From Saksenaea vasiformis B4078 (lineage: Eukaryota; Mucoromycota; Mucoromycetes; Mucorales; Saksenaeaceae): a stretch of 64,000 nt of DNA. The position numbers and the translations under genes were made by a program. The stretch is from positions 55,649-119,648 of the forward strand of contig JNDT01002281.1 of the NCBI GenBank assembly GCA_000697055.1. Direction: 5' to 3'. The notes under the pieces are model-generated. The model had not been told where the DNA came from and did not search any database. It was given only the letters and a program-made list of their open reading frames with translations. Shown here piece by piece: positions 1 to 13,700 of this stretch (the stretch's first letter is position 1; each line of letters begins with the position of its first letter).

Positions 1-3000
1 TGCTGTTCTTATGGAAAATTTCGAGACAGCTGAGGAAGAAAAACGTCAGCGCCAGGTCCAGCAACACGTGGAAAAAACCGAGACAGCTTTTGTGGAGGAC
101 GACACTATTATTAGTCGATGGAACTTGTATCGTTACTTTAAACCACACCCCAAAGGCTTGGATGTAAAAAATATACCGACAAACCTTGTTTTATTAGTAC
201 AGAAGAACACAGTACGAGAATTCATGAATGATGCTACGATCGATAATCCTTACATGGCCCAGAAAAAGGTAATGGCTACAAATGCAAAGATATTCGTCAT
301 TTAAAAAACTACCCTTCGCTAGTTGATGGACAAGCGGAATCTAGTAGAAAATCAGCCTAGCAAACGACGACTGGGGAAACTCCGCCGTTTCTTGAGTACG
401 CTTTTATCTCCTACGCCCAACAACTACAGAAGCGGCTCACTTACCAGTGATCCACGCAAGAGTATGAATATGGATCACCTTGGTGCCTTTGAACATTATA
501 CAACGTTTTATGATGCGAAGAAAGCAAAAGATGCGGATGAACCGAGATCACTTCGGTTCCTGCTGGACCCGAGTCTGCGGGATACAGTTGCATCGCGTAC
601 GGCGGAGGCTGTGCGACATGATGTTGAAGAGCGAAAAGCTCTTCAGCAAGAATTTATCACAGCCCATCCTTCCTATGACAAATCGTTGTATATCTTCTCT
701 CCACGCAATCGGATCAGACGCTGGTGCCAGCTCCTAGTACCACCAAGCCGCGGTGAACGCACGTTTGGTGCACCTCCTTCTCGTATAGGCAGCTTGATAT
801 TCTCCGTGCTTATTATCTGCTGCGTGATCGCAAACGTCGTCTTGACCATCTATAATTCGCCTGTTTATCAATTCGAACATCGCGACAATCATGAGCGGCT
901 TCGGATCCTTAGCTATGTCGACTGGGTCTTCATGATTATCTTTTCTATTGAATTTCTGATCAAGGTGGTTGCCGACGGAATGGTATTGACACCCAACGCC
1001 TACTTACTAAACGGATGGAATATACTTGATCTGTTCGTGCTCATCTCGCTGTATATGTCGAATTTTGGTCGATTTGCAGCTGCCACAGGTCTTGAGCGTG
1101 CTTTCCGTGCTTTCAAAGCGCTTCGAGCTCTCCGACTGATCAATCTCCTCCGTCCAGCCAAGGAGACTTTCACCGCTATTCTGGTCACCGGTCTCCCTCG
1201 CATCCTTGATGCAGGGCTTTTGGGACTTTTTCTGATTATACCGTTTGCTATCTATGGGCAGAATATCTTCATGGGTCTCTTTTATAAGTGTAATGACGAG
1301 GATGACAGTATCACTGGCAAAAGCATGTGTGTTGGCGAAGGTATGATAGACATGCAAGAACCGATGCCGGACGGTGCCAGCGTTTACAAACCACGCGTCT
1401 GGCAAAACCCATATGTCTACAGCTTTGACTCGTTTTTCAAGTCGTTGCTCGTTCTCTTTGAAATTGCCAGCGGCGAAGGGTGGGTCGATGTCATGGAAAC
1501 GAGTATGTCTCTTGGCGGCAAGGATCAGAGTCCAAAGAAAGATGCTACTCAACTATGGGGCATCTTTTTCATGGTGTATAACCTCGCAGGCTCCGTCTTT
1601 GTGATTTCCCTGTTTCTAGGCGTTGTGCTCGAGAATTTTGCCAAGCGTAATGGCACGGCTTACCTGACAGCAGATCAACGTCGGTGGCTAGACCTCAAAA
1701 AGCTTCTAAGCCAGATGCGACCTGCTAAACGGCCTAAACAAGTGCCAACAGGTCGTATTCGAAGGAAATGCTTTGACGTGGTCGTTGATAAGCGTGGAAC
1801 GTTTTATAAATTCATGACGTGCGTTATTGTCCTCAACATCTTGCTACTCTGCACAGACACAGGCTACGATGACAGAATTGAGGGACTCACTCTGGCAAAA
1901 GGTAAGTTGAAACCATAAAAATAATAGCCATGTTTTCCTCACATTCTTTTCGATAGGCTATCTTTATCTTTGTTTCATATTTATTTATTGGTTTGAGATT
2001 ATTATCAAAATCTTGGGTCTTGGTTGGAGCTCCTTTCGACGCAACTTGTGGAACATCTACGACTTAGTGGTAGTTTTGGGGAGTGCTATCACGGTCATTG
2101 CTACGTTGGGCTCGCATGTGCATCAGATCAATGTGGAATCGCAAAAACTGTTTATGACTGCTCTTTGTTTCAAGCTTGTTCAACGTAGTGACAGTCTGAA
2201 CCAACTCTTTACAACGATGGCGTAAGTTCTGTTGCACATATGCAGGAAAACTGGATGTCACATTTTTTTTTGTTGTCAGAGCGTCGGCATACCAAATTGT
2301 CAACGTTTTTGCCGTCTGGTTCGTAGTGATGACAACCTATGCCATCATGTTTATGGAGATCTTTGGTCTGACGAAATATGGCAACCAGGCTACTACAGAA
2401 CATGTTAATTTCCGAAGTTATGCAAACACAATGATATCGTTGGTGCGATATTCTACAGGGTAAGCGGAACATGGTAGTGATACACAAAGCTTACACAAAG
2501 TTTAATAGTGAAGCGTGGAACACAGTGATGCATGACTTTACAGTGGAATATCCTAACTGTGTCATGGCGGAGGGCTTTTTGGACTCAGATTGCGGTTCAC
2601 TCAGATGGGCCTACTTTTTGTTTCTAACTTTCAACATCATTTCGATGTATATATTCACTGCCATTTTTGTGGCTGTGGTAGCAGATAACTTCTCCTACGT
2701 GTACCAAATTGCAGCCAACTTCTCACTTGTAAATCGAGATGAGATCAGAAAATATCCTTTTTTTTGTGGCACCACATGATGTCATATGATATTTTTATGT
2801 TAATCCTTGACTTATTTTACTTACATTCAAGAAGATCTGGGCTGAATACGACGCGGAACGTACCGGATACATTGCATCCAAATATTATGTATCGTTTTGG
2901 AGAGTAAGTAATTTTCTTATAAATATATTTAAGTCTGACTCATTTTGTAGCGATTGGATGGTATGTTCAATGTGAGGATATACGATCGCGAGTATTCCTA

Positions 3001-3923
3001 TAAAAGCTTGGCAAGCCAATGCAGTTCAGGCGACACGAGCGGAGATACGACGGGTGATCCGTACCGCATAAAAATCAATTTGGCGGTGTTAAATGACAAA
3101 TTAAGCAAGTTAGACAAAACTGTCGTCTATAAAAGGAAACACGATTTAGATATGCTATATTGGGTAAGACAGAATTCCCGTCGCGTGGAAAAGACTAACC
3201 CCAGGAACTAATCTATGTAGGAGGCTGCCATGACAGAGAACCCTAAAGGCATGTCGTTTAATCAAATGTTGCTAATGCTTGCCCGTCAAAAATTGATTGT
3301 TCCCGAAAACGCCCTATTGTAAGTGCATACACTAAGACCTAACTTTGTGATCTAATTGTTTTTAAAAAAGGCTAGAGGAACTGCTAGCAAACCGTGAGAA
3401 ACAAGAAGCCATTCAAACATTAATTAACATTGATCGAATTCGTGGTATGATTGAGACAATTGCAATGCGTAAGAAGTTCTTGCGACATATGGCATCCAAG
3501 AAATCAAATCATCCTAGAGAACGTAGGTTACCATCATTTCAGTTTGTGCAGCGATAACCTCGTTTCCTTTTAGTACCATCAATTGTTGTGGATCATGACA
3601 ACGTTTCTCATTTAAGAATCCGGACAGACGCAATACCCATCCCACTCACAGATATGCCTGCTACCCCAATAACACCTTTAAGCGAATGTGGTCTATTTGA
3701 CTTGGATGACATATCTCCGCGGTCATCCAATTGCCCGTAAGCTTCCTAATCTTTCTTCCTTCCATATAGCGAATAATTGATAAGTAATTATTTAAACAGG
3801 AGTCCAACTTCGGAGCATCCACCGTCGAATCCGGAATTCGAGCTGGAAACTAACCGAAATCGTGCGGAGGAGTCCTATGAGCTTTGGCATGATATGCTGC
3901 AGCAGGAGATCAAAAAAGAATAG
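1..3923 (+). CDS. CCH1: Voltage-gated calcium channel alpha subunit Cch1, 3' part (5' truncated by window)
   Basis: Pore subunit of the fungal high-affinity plasma-membrane Ca2+ influx channel (partner Mid1 in known fungi). The window opens at the end of domain II S6 (AVLMENFE). Exons I infer: 1-268, 323-1901, 1957-2221, 2280-2459, 2509-about 2730, 2833-2903, 2951-3163, 3221-3318, 3371-3522, 3574-3736, 3800-3923. Exon 323-1901 carries all of domain III: S1-S4 with an Arg-spaced S4 (AFRALKALRALRL-type), then the pore loop ASGEGWVDVMETS. Domain IV follows from about 1800, with pore loop RYSTGEAWNTVMHDF, then a post-S6 EF-hand-like stretch (KIWAEYDAERTGYI) and a hydrophilic tail. The acidic pore residues (SGEGW, TGEAW) fit Cch1. 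The junction near 2730-2832 is unclear: a GTAAAT donor after NFSL is in frame but removes conserved-looking residues (NRDEIR). TAG stop at 3921. Confidence 0.9.
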
Positions 3924-5555
3924 CAAGAAGCTCAGCTGTAGTTTTTATTGATTGACTAAAAGCTGCTATTGTACAGTACTACGTTCTTTCTTTAGACCGA
4001 GATGCAAAGCTCCAGGAGCCCAGCTGATCGTTATCATACTTTATCTTTGCCGTACAATCTTTGGAGCCTAAGCTGTCTTCAGGAGCACACAAACCTATGC
4101 TGTAATGAATATGCCAAGTCGAAGACGAAGGCGAACAGCGGGAGAATTTGCGAGAATTTCCGAACGAAGCGCCAATTGAATGCCACCACTTCTGGAGGTA
4201 TCTAAACCTGCTTTTTTTTCCCTACATCCCTCCTTGCTATGTCCGCTCTGGCGGTGTCTCTTTAAGACATTTCTTATAACGGTTTTTCCTTCTGCATTAC
4301 TTTTTGAAATGTATCCTTATCCAGGGCACGCTCCTTTACATGACTCTTCGTGATATATGTCTTCATACGATCGTCTCTTTGTAATGCGTCTTCTTGCAGC
4401 TTGCCCTCTTACAATGCCTTTTCTCTCTGTATCATCCCTAACCTGTGAACTGGAGGAGTATTGCCTTTATCATATGTCCTGTATGAACTATCTTTCCGGA
4501 TCTTCCAAAGTGTAGTATGTTTGTGTTGTCCGTTATATATAATCATTGTCACATGCGTTCGCAGAGGAATATCTTTAGATGACAAGTTGAAACGGATAAC
4601 GACAAATCAATTAGTCGGCATTCGTCCTGGGCTTACCTTACTTAATCTCAGTTGTTCTATATCAGTTGTTCTATATCAGTTGATAACCTTCTGGGGACCC
4701 TCTTTTGACGATGATTTCAACAGGTAAGGCTCCACAAGTTTCCAGACGTGCAACAGTCCAGTGTGAATTATTTGAGAAGTTATTTCTCCAGCGTGCGTCC
4801 TCCCTCTCGTGTGAAAGTTTTCTCAGGGCTACGAATACAAAGGCATCTCAATCTCTGCATTCATAGTCCAAACCGACTATAGTTTTGCCATTCCATGAAA
4901 CCAGTCCACAGCCAGCTATACAAGCTGTCGTCTTGATCCATAGCGTCCGAAAAGACTGTCGTTATTACATATATTCGGGGTAATTTTCTTATGTATACAT
5001 TTAAAGTATCCGTTTATCCCATATCTTTTATGTTGATCTGGCTTTAGCCAATCGCACTTGGGAAGGGACTGCAACTCTGGCCAGGAATTCCTTCGGGTCT
5101 CTTTCGCCTTGCTATTGCAATACTAGTTTTTGTAATTATATATAGTTTCAACATTAAAAGTGCTTTGGATGAGTCATGCATATTACACTTGGCCGTCGGA
5201 TTGCAAGACCTTGTTTCGAAGTAACACAGTGTAACAGAGTGTTCATGATACGGTTCAAACACTTATGTGTGTATCCCTGCACAGATGTAAATATCGAGTG
5301 CTTAATTTAGCATAGTAGGTATTCATTGAGCGACCATTATAAGGGATCTCAAATAGGCAGCACCAGATTCAGTATGTGGTAAAAAATAAAAAACAATGCG
5401 AAACTGTTACACTGTTGGAATTGGTTCCTGAGGCGTTCTGGCTGGAGGCCTAGGTGGCTTGGTGAAGCCCTCTCCTGAAAGAATAACAGGTCACGCAGTT
5501 CACCGAGAAAGGTTGCCGGAACTGAAAAAAAAGTTCGAACTTTTTTCTTACCCTC
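3924..5555. other. Intergenic, no supportable gene
   Basis: 1.6 kb between CCH1 and MAK21. Open frames are short and show no recognisable motif. Around 4200-4440 there are several degenerate 30-45-bp units, each roughly a CTC-T-rich box followed by ATG-CTTCT-like sequence. At 4650-4685 a 14-bp motif (TCAGTTGTTCTATA) is directly repeated. The last ~150 bp should hold the MAK21 promoter, but I see no clear TATA box. Confidence 0.4.
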
Positions 5556-6050
5556 ATGGCACCGTCAGCACGAAACCAACATAATCGAAACGACAGACGT
5601 TCAGGGAAACCTGCAGGAGATAGTCGCCAAAACAATAGGAAGTTTGGGAAGAATGGCAAAAATGGATCAAAAGATCGTAAACACGAAGGCAAAGATCGCA
5701 AACGCGAAGACAATAAACGAAATCATGACGATCGACCTCAACCGCGAGCTATGAAAAAAGATACCGAGGAAGAACAAAAGCTGCGTGAGCAGATCTTAGC
5801 TCTCGGCGGCACCAAGGGTGATGTCAAGTTCCTGGAAGACATCGATTTGGGAGATAATGAGGCACTTGTTACATTGGGAGAGGATGAACAAGCAATGGTA
5901 AGAAAGGCAGCTTGAGAGTCAGCGATTAGTAAACGGTTGTGGTAACGGTTTTCTTTTATGATAGAAATCGCTGCAGGCCGAATTGAAGAGTTTTGTAAAG
6001 AGCATTGGATTGACAGCTGATCAGTATGAAGATGCAGACGAGGACGAGGC

Positions 6051-6083
<33 letters not shown>

Positions 6084-8947
6084 AGAGGAAGACGAGATTG
6101 AAGAAGACGAGAACGAGGAGGAAGAGGAAGAAGAAGAAAAAAAAGAAGGGGAGAAACAGGCAGACGAGGTCGCATTCGAGGAGCCTTCAAAACCAAAGAA
6201 GCGATCGAAGTTGGTAAAGGCCTTTAAAAACAAAACTCGTTCTATGGTTGCCAACTTTTCTTTCTTTAATTATCACTAGATTTTCGAGCCAACACCGCGT
6301 TGGTATCAGATTCAGCTAAGTCCTATTTCGTCGAACAATGCGAAAAAGTTGTCCAATGTGGAAACGTCAAGCAAGTACGCCTACGCCCGCGAGTTGTTGA
6401 CACAAGAAAACGAAAATGCTGAAAAACATTCGTCCTTGTCATCATCTGATCGTACCTTTATGTCCAATATCTTGACGTCCGGTACTTTGAACGATAAAAT
6501 CTCAGCCCTTACGCTTTTGGTTCAAGAATCGCCATTACACGGTATCAAGACCCTCGATACGTTGATGGGTATGACAAAGAAGAAGGGCAGAAAGGAGGCT
6601 GTGATGGCTGTAGAGAGTGTGAAGGATCTTTTTGCGGGATCCGTGTTACCTGAGCGTAAACTGGTATATTTTGCCGATCAGCCATTGGGAGCAAAGGGTG
6701 TTCAGGATGAGCACCTATTACTGTGGATCTTCGAAGATCATTTGAAGCGGACGTATTTCGAATTTGTGCAACAAATTGAGGTTTGTCATGGGGTCTAGGC
6801 GTGATTGTGTCTCATAATTTCCTTTTAGGCACTGTCACATGACATGTTGATGCACGTACGCTATAGCATGGTCAGGACGATGCATAACCTGCTGTCAGAA
6901 AAGCCCGAGCAGGAACAGAACTTGCTGAAGTTGCTTGTGAACAAGTTGGGTGATGCGGAAAACAAAGTTGGTGCCAAAGCATCTCAGTTATTGATTGAGT
7001 TATTGGTGGCACATCCGGGCATGAAAATGTATGTCGTACGGGAGGTGGAACAGTTGATGCTGAGACCAAATGCGTCGGAACGTGCACAGTACTATGCCGT
7101 CATTACGCTCAATCAAACTATCTTGACGGGCAAGGACACCGCAGTGGCGAACAAACTTATCGAGCTGTATTTCGTTTTCTTCAAGCGTCTCCTGAAGGTC
7201 AGTGAGGATGAAGAAAAGGCAGAGAAGGCAGCCGAAAAAGAAGAGGCAAACGAAGAAAACGACGACAAGAAGAAGAAGAAGAAGAAGAATGTAGAGCCAG
7301 TGGTTGAGGATCATCATTCGAAGACCATCGCTGCTGTTCTTACCGGCGTGAACCGCGCTTTCCACTTTTCCAATATCTCAGAGGATGTGTAAGTTGTAAC
7401 ATGTAATCAACCGAGCCATGTTTAACGTGGGACATCAGATTTAAGAAGCATTTGGAAGTCTTGTTTAAAATCACCCATGCGGGAACATTCAACACGGCTA
7501 TCCAAGCTCTTTCCTTGGTGTTTGCGATTTCTCTTGAGAAGCAGACGGCGGCGGACCGTTTCTACCGAACACTTTATGAATCCATGCTCGACCCCCGATT
7601 GGTTACTAGCTCTAAACAGGCCATGTATCTCAACTTGCTGTACAAGGCAATCCGAGCAGATGCTGACCTGAAGCGTGTCAAAGCTTTTGTGAAGCGGATG
7701 ATCCAAATTGCAGGTCATCACCAGCCCACATTCATCTGCGGTCTTTTCTATATTCTCAGTCAGGTAAGCAGAAACGTACTGTCACTGACGGAGTGAAATT
7801 AACTTAATTCATCACGCCAGCTTATGGAAGCAAACCCCGGTTTGCGCGCTATGCTAACGACCCCCGAGGAAGACGACGAAGAAGAGCGATTCGTAGATGC
7901 TCCTGATGAGGATGATGAGGAAGACAAAGAGAAGAATGATGCCCAGGCAGTGGATGAAACGAAGAACGAAACACAAAGCTATGATGGCAGAAAGCGTGAT
8001 CCTCGGTTTAGCAATGCCGACAGGACCTGTCTGTGGGAACTGGTAAGGAATAATAAAGCGAACTTTAATAGCAAAGCTTACTGATAGCACACGTGTGCGC
8101 GTGTGGTTTTCTGTGATATGATGACAGATACCATTTCGGGATCATTATCATCCCTCTGTGGCGAAATATGCCGAAAACCTGTTCAACGGTGAAATTATTC
8201 GCGATCAGCCTGATCTGCATCACCACACCCTGATGCATTTCTTAGACAGATTTGTTTACCGCAACCCGAAGAAGCAGACCACGACAAAGGGTCAGTCAAT
8301 TATGCAGCCTTTGGGCACGCGACGGGATGGAGGCGTGTCATTCACGCGTGGCGGAGGAGTGGATCCGAACAGTGTGCCACTGAACTCGGAAGCATTCTGG
8401 CGGAAGCAAGTGGAGAATGTACCTGTAGATGAGGTAACGTTTGGAAGCGGAGTTTATAGCAGGCTAACCCATGGTTTAGATCTTCTTCCACAAATACTTT
8501 AGTCAAAAGGCAGCAGGGACCCCCGATAAGTCAAAGAAAAAGCCCGACAATGATGAAGATGAGGAAGATGAAGTGTGGCGAGCTATGATGTCTTCTATAC
8601 CCGGTGGACTAGACGATGAGGATAATGAGGGACTCGACGAGTTTGATGAGGACGAAGACGATGACGAGGAAATGCGTGCTCTTTTGATGGAGGATGACGA
8701 AGAGGACGAGGATGAAGACGCAGAGGAAGCTGAATTTGGATCGGAGCCAGATGAGGAAGCAATGGATGACTTTGAATTCATGAACGCATCAGACATGGAG
8801 GAGGAGCTTGTCGGCGGTGAGAACAAGAAACGAAAGGCCGACAGTGACGAGGAAGATAGTAAAAAGACCAAGAAGAGCAAGAAACCACGGTTACCGACAT
8901 TTGCATCATACGAAGATTACGCTAGTCTTATTGACCAAGAGGAGTAA
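5556..8947 (+). CDS. MAK21: Ribosome biogenesis protein Mak21/Noc1 (CBF/Mak21 family)
   Basis: Nucleolar factor that acts with Noc2 in early 60S pre-ribosome assembly and export; homologue of human CEBPZ. Eight exons: 5556-5897, 5965-6213, 6280-6780, 6829-7388, 7439-7763, 7821-8042, 8128-8433, 8480-8947. They close in frame to about 990 aa, close to yeast Mak21 (about 1025). Order seen: basic N-terminus (Lys/Arg/Asn-rich); long Glu tract (residues about 150-190); conserved block starting IFEPTPRWYQ; HEAT-like helices; a Lys-run linker; the CBF/Mak21 domain with KAMYLNLLYKAIRAD; HYHPSVAKYAENL and LMHFLDRFVYRNPK; then the IFFHKYFSQK motif and a very acidic Asp/Glu tail followed by a Lys-rich end. 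Alternating acidic and basic tails are normal for this nucleolar family. ATG at 5556 is the first in-frame Met before the conserved start. Confidence 0.93.
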
Positions 8948-9574
8948 GAAAAATCTATTTCATTCTTTTGTTTCATTCACAATAAAAAAAACCCACATCC
9001 GATCAAAAGCGAAAGACATATCCAATAACAACGTAGTCATGGCGGAGTGTAGGTCGGATGAAACAATTAACTAAACTGCCTATTGTTAACCAAAAAGTCG
9101 AAGAAAAAAAAATACCATCATCGTAGAAAGTTTATTTGGACCTCCGCCCAAGCCCTAACAAAGTGTAACGTAGGACTTAGTGGTACTTAGTGACGCTTTA
9201 GCGACTATTTTCTTTAATTCTAAGCGAAGACGCTAGGAAGTTAAGAAAAGAGTATAAACTTCCACAAAAAAAGGTATAGCTCGGACTAGAAGCGGCAACA
9301 CAAAAGTTGGGTTTCTGAGGGTTGCGAGTCCGATTCAAATGGTCGTTACACCGTGTCACCTTGGAAAGGCGACTATCATATAAATTGACCTTCTCTTGAC
9401 CTCTTCCATTTTTTGTTCCCTCTCTTTTCCAATACTCACCTTCGCTCATACCCTTTCATCTCATCTCAACCCCTTACTCTTTGCATTTACTTTCATATTC
9501 ATTTCCCCAAAAAAGAAAAACGCATCTTTGCATCATCCCCCCAAAAAAAGTAGTTACTACCATACCATTCAACC
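8948..9574. promoter_or_regulatory. Intergenic region, likely SFP1-like gene promoter and 5' UTR
   Basis: 627 bp with no gene. An AATAAA shortly after the MAK21 stop may be its polyadenylation signal. From about 9380 to the ATG at 9575 the plus strand is rich in C and T (CTCTTCC, TTTCCCC and similar), as often seen just upstream of fungal starts. No specific operator is identified. Confidence 0.35.
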
Positions 9575-10721
9575 ATGCCTGTTCCTATCGAATACAATCC
9601 TGTTCGTCGTATGAGCACTATCACTGTGCCAAAGCAAGATATTAGCTTTGAGTAAGTCTCTTTTTAAGAAAGAGTCATTCGTTCTAAACAAGTGTCACAG
9701 CCCATATGATTTCCAACTCTGTCAGCCGCAGACAGATGTCAAGGGAGCCTTTGAATCCCGCGAATTAGAAGCTTCTTTTTGTCGTGATTTTGCCTGTTGT
9801 GGTTTGGTGCTTCAAGATCTTCATGATCTTTTGCAGCACTACGAAGAGTGTCATGTCCGATTTGAGGATGATGACGGCAGTTTCTACGATGAATCATCCG
9901 ACGGTGGATACTGGTCGTCCTCACCTTCTTCGCCCTCTTCCTCTGCTCCTGGCAGCCCAATGATGATGTCTCAGGAAGCCAACATCAGCGCTCTCAAGAA
10001 GAAGGCTGCAGCTTATCTTTCCGACCTCTACAACGCCGGAACCACCAATCCCTCAGCTGCCTTGTCTGGTGAAAGTCTTCCCGAAGAAGAAGACGAAGAA
10101 GAGGAAGAAGAAGAGGAGGAAAAGCAACCTGCTAAGAAGTCCTCTCTTTCCTCTGGCAAGAAACGATCCTACAACCAAATGGCCAGTCCTCCAAGCGCTT
10201 TGGATCTCCTCACCCAGTCAGCAGTCAAGAAGCTGGCGCTGGCCGCCGCCGCTGCTACGACAACTGGATCCAACGGCAGCAACACCAATAACCATGGTGA
10301 TGTGTTGTCCACCGCATTGACAACCAACACAGCCAGTATTTTGACAGACGAAGATTTCCTTGCTCAAGCTGGCGCTCTCTTGGCCTCTGCTAATACCAAT
10401 TCAAACGTCGACAAGCCCTACAAGTGTCCCGTTGCAGGCTGCGACAAGGCCTACAAGAATCCCAATGGTCTGAAGTACCACAACCAGCACGGTCACTGCA
10501 ACCTTGTCTCCGATGAAAGTGAGACCATCGCTTCAAAACCTTACCAGTGCACCATCGGTGATTGTGGTAAGCGTTACAAGAATTTGAACGGTCTCAAGTA
10601 TCATATTGAACACTCCCACATGGCCGCTCTCAACCACACTTTGGCCACCTTTGGTTCTTCGCTCTTCCAAGATAACTCCTCTCCCATTATTCAAGAGGCT
10701 TCCCTCCCATCCCTCTTTTAA
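9575..10721 (+). CDS. C2H2 zinc-finger transcription regulator, Sfp1-like
   Basis: Predicted nuclear regulator. In yeasts Sfp1 drives ribosomal-protein and ribosome-biogenesis genes in response to TOR signalling. Two exons: 9575-9651 and 9701-10721 (intron 9652-9700), giving 365 aa. The N-terminal half has an atypical zinc-binding block (FCRDFACCGL...DLHDLLQHYEECHV), typical of Sfp1-type proteins. Next come a Ser/Pro patch, a Glu run (about residues 140-155), a basic patch KKRSYNQMASPP and an Ala/Asn-rich linker. Two paired C-terminal fingers follow, each with the YKCPVAGCDKAYKNPNGLKYH-type signature. Two copies of KNxNGLKYH and the CCGL block make the family call good, but orthology to Sfp1 itself is inference. 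The N-terminus MPVPIEYNPVRR is encoded on the 77-nt first exon. Confidence 0.8.
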
Positions 10722-13700
10722 AAAATTATAACATAGATATCTTATTCACCCCTCCCCTTTTCCTCGATTCTACCATCCGAAACTTTCAAGTTTAAAAAAT
10801 TCTGTACATATCTCTTTTTCCCTTTTCCTTTTTTGTAAAGGAATAGATAGTTTTAAAAAAAGTATTTTCTTTAACCTAAAAAAAAGTTCTTTAGTCAGTA
10901 AATGTATGAATAATAAAAAAAAGTTGTATCCTATCTATTCGTTTTGTTGGTTGTCTGCAGTACGATCAAAAAGCGGGAGGCGATCGATCGAAAAACGTGT
11001 CCAATGACCAATTGCAACAGTAATGACAAAAAGGCTTACGGTTACGTTACACAAACCCTGTAGACTATTCTTTTTCAGGGCTCTCACCCAGAAATGAAAA
11101 CCTGTAAGCGAGTACAATTGAGCGCACTTTAAAAGTACAACCAATCATTTGCCTGCAGCTCATTTCCCTAGTTGCTTCTAGCAAACCCTGTCGCCTCCAT
11201 CAGCTATAAAATTTTAGCCGATATCGATCTCCCGTTCTGATAATAGCCATGGCTGCTGGTAATACCTTCCCCCATTAGTCTCTTGCAATAAATAGCTTCC
11301 GGAGAGAAGGTAGAAAAGTCATTGACAGAACAGTAACAAACAATCGTCAGCCCGGCGTCCCTGCATATCCCTTTACTCAGACAACCAGAATTTTATGGCC
11401 GGTGCGACACACCGGCTTTTTCCTTCTCAACGGCCACTCGGTCAACGTTGAATTCATGGTTACAGCCACCGAGATTGCCAAATTTAACTGTCGCCCTGGT
11501 TTCCTAATGCATTAAGCACACCTAAAAAAATGGCATGGTTTTTTCGTCACCAGCTGCCATTTTTTGACCTTCTGGCGGGCAGCTTCCAGTAATTATATGT
11601 TTCTGGCAAAGGAGATCTAATGTCGCTCTTTCAAAAACATCACTGCAAACTTCCAACGAAGGTTGGTATCTTTACAGTACTCAGTAATATATACTGTGTA
11701 ACGGAGAACCCTTCTTGCCAGGCCCTGCTTAAGGTTGTCAACTCTCGCATGTGATGGGCTGCTACCACAAGCAGTCCTTTAAAATAGTCAAAACAGTCTC
11801 TGCGAAGAGATCGTTCCACCTTATACTACTAAACCATTGAAAGAGATTTTCCCAAAATTGCTGGATTTGCCAAGGCCTCCAAACCGATGCGCTTTGTACT
11901 CCACCATGGCATATTTTATTATTAAATGTCAAAAAGATTAAGATGTCCTTCTTACTGACTAATCATGGCACCTAAAAGAAACAGGTTCCTTTACTCAAAT
12001 TTCACGTTACCCTCTTCATGGCTAAGACCGGGATAAAATAAAGCTCCGCGAGGCAACGTCCAGCAGACCAATCAAGCATGGAGTTCTTGCCATATCTAGC
12101 GATCTCATCCGATCAAGCGTCCGGTTCAGATAATAAGGACTTCTGTGAATCTGACGAATGTCATATACATTCACCAGTGCCAACTAATCCAGGTGATGCG
12201 TCATCTTTATTATGAAGCACCGTTTCAACAAGCATTACTTCAATCTCAGGAACATGGGTGTTTGCACTCGTCTCGGACAAACTCTAAGGTCATAAGTTAG
12301 CACTTGAAAAAATTCACACTATACATACTTACTGTCTACGGATGCAGCGCTTGCACACACAAACTAGGACGTCGCAGTCATGGCATTGACGCTGGTGCGG
12401 TTTTTGGCCCCAGTATAATATCTAATAAGTTGAGCAGACGTCTGTACCATCTGTTGACGTGAATCAAGCTCGATATACTGGAGACCATCAAAATGCAAAC
12501 TCATCGAGAGGCCTTTTTGATGCGTCAGAACAGCCGATATCAGTTCTTACCAAGGCAAAGATTTGCTGGGGTTGCAAAGACTGAACTGGGTTCTCACCAG
12601 GTTATTACCAGCGTCAGGAATGGGCTTAGGCTATCAAATGCTGCACTAAATGTTGGGCTACCTGAGCAGCAAAAGCGAAAGACTAGCATCGATGAATTTG
12701 ATAATTGCGTCGTTATTTTCCTCAATTGGCGTTGCCTGCTTACAAATACTTGTAAAAACATGTATATTTTGCTATTATAATAAATGTTTCGCATACGGTG
12801 AGCTGGTTTGATCTTCCAATCCTGAAATATGCTCAAGCGAAGTTTGGTAAATTTCTTTAACCAGTAGCCTCGATGACACTGTCAGACCAAGCCGACATAG
12901 AATGACGGTAAATCTAGACCTTTGCATCGATCTTAGGCGCGCATTGACTATTCTGTAATCCAGCCCAACCTCAGTAGTCTGACTTAGTTGCTGAGATACT
13001 GGAATAATTGTTACACTCTGTCAGCTGAGGTAGCTTCCTCACGATTTATTGCGAGAGATCGCGATAAGCGCTTTGACAATAAAAGTTTTAAACCGACAAC
13101 ATTGGTTTATAGCTAGAAAAATGATACTTTACAAACGTATAGAATCCAGTTCAACACTAACGGTTACACGTATATATGAGTTGCAGAATACAATGCTATG
13201 CTTAACGTATCGTGAGGAAGCAATTACCTGGTATAATTCCGCCATAAGGAAACATGCGGAAGTTCAAACGACATGAATAGCTTGGAGGAGCACTGTGAAG
13301 CCCGCCTTGCACAAAAATAGGTCAAAAAGAAGACAATGATTCGAATTCTACGAACGCCTAGTCAACTCAATTTTCAATTCTTGTGTGTAGCTAATTCTCA
13401 CTGTACCCGTAGAGTGTACCTATTATCCGAACCACTAATTGGCATCGCTGCATTTTCTAAATAAAGGACAAGGAGCAGACAACAACCCTTGCTCTGAACC
13501 AAGTCATTACCTGCGAAGAAGTTCTAGACTAATTCCATCAGAGGTCTTTTGGCTAAACCTTTTTTACTTTAAAGGATCGTACAGAGTCACATTGAAAACC
13601 TTCGACGTTATTCCGGTGGACCTATCACATAAGCATTGTATTTTGATCTCTCTCATTTCTTATTTGACACAACAATGAAGCAGAATCCGATTGTAGAGTA

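Noticed and set aside
1007..1552. 181-codon minus-strand frame inside CCH1
   Set aside because: Fully antisense to channel domain III, which is clearly coding; no motif of its own.
5738..6254. Leu/Pro- and Ser-rich antisense frames opposite the MAK21 acidic tract
   Set aside because: Low-complexity shadows of GAA/GAG repeats on the coding strand.
8503..8880. Ser-rich 125-codon minus-strand frame
   Set aside because: Antisense of the acidic tail of MAK21; composition explained by that tract.
9310..9360. tRNA-like T-arm sequence (GATTCAAAT context)
   Set aside because: No matching acceptor, D or anticodon stem could be drawn around it.
11398..11421. Bacterial-type terminator suggesting bacterial contamination
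   Set aside because: Flanking DNA has no bacterial genes or ribosome-binding sites, and the window is continuous with spliced fungal genes.
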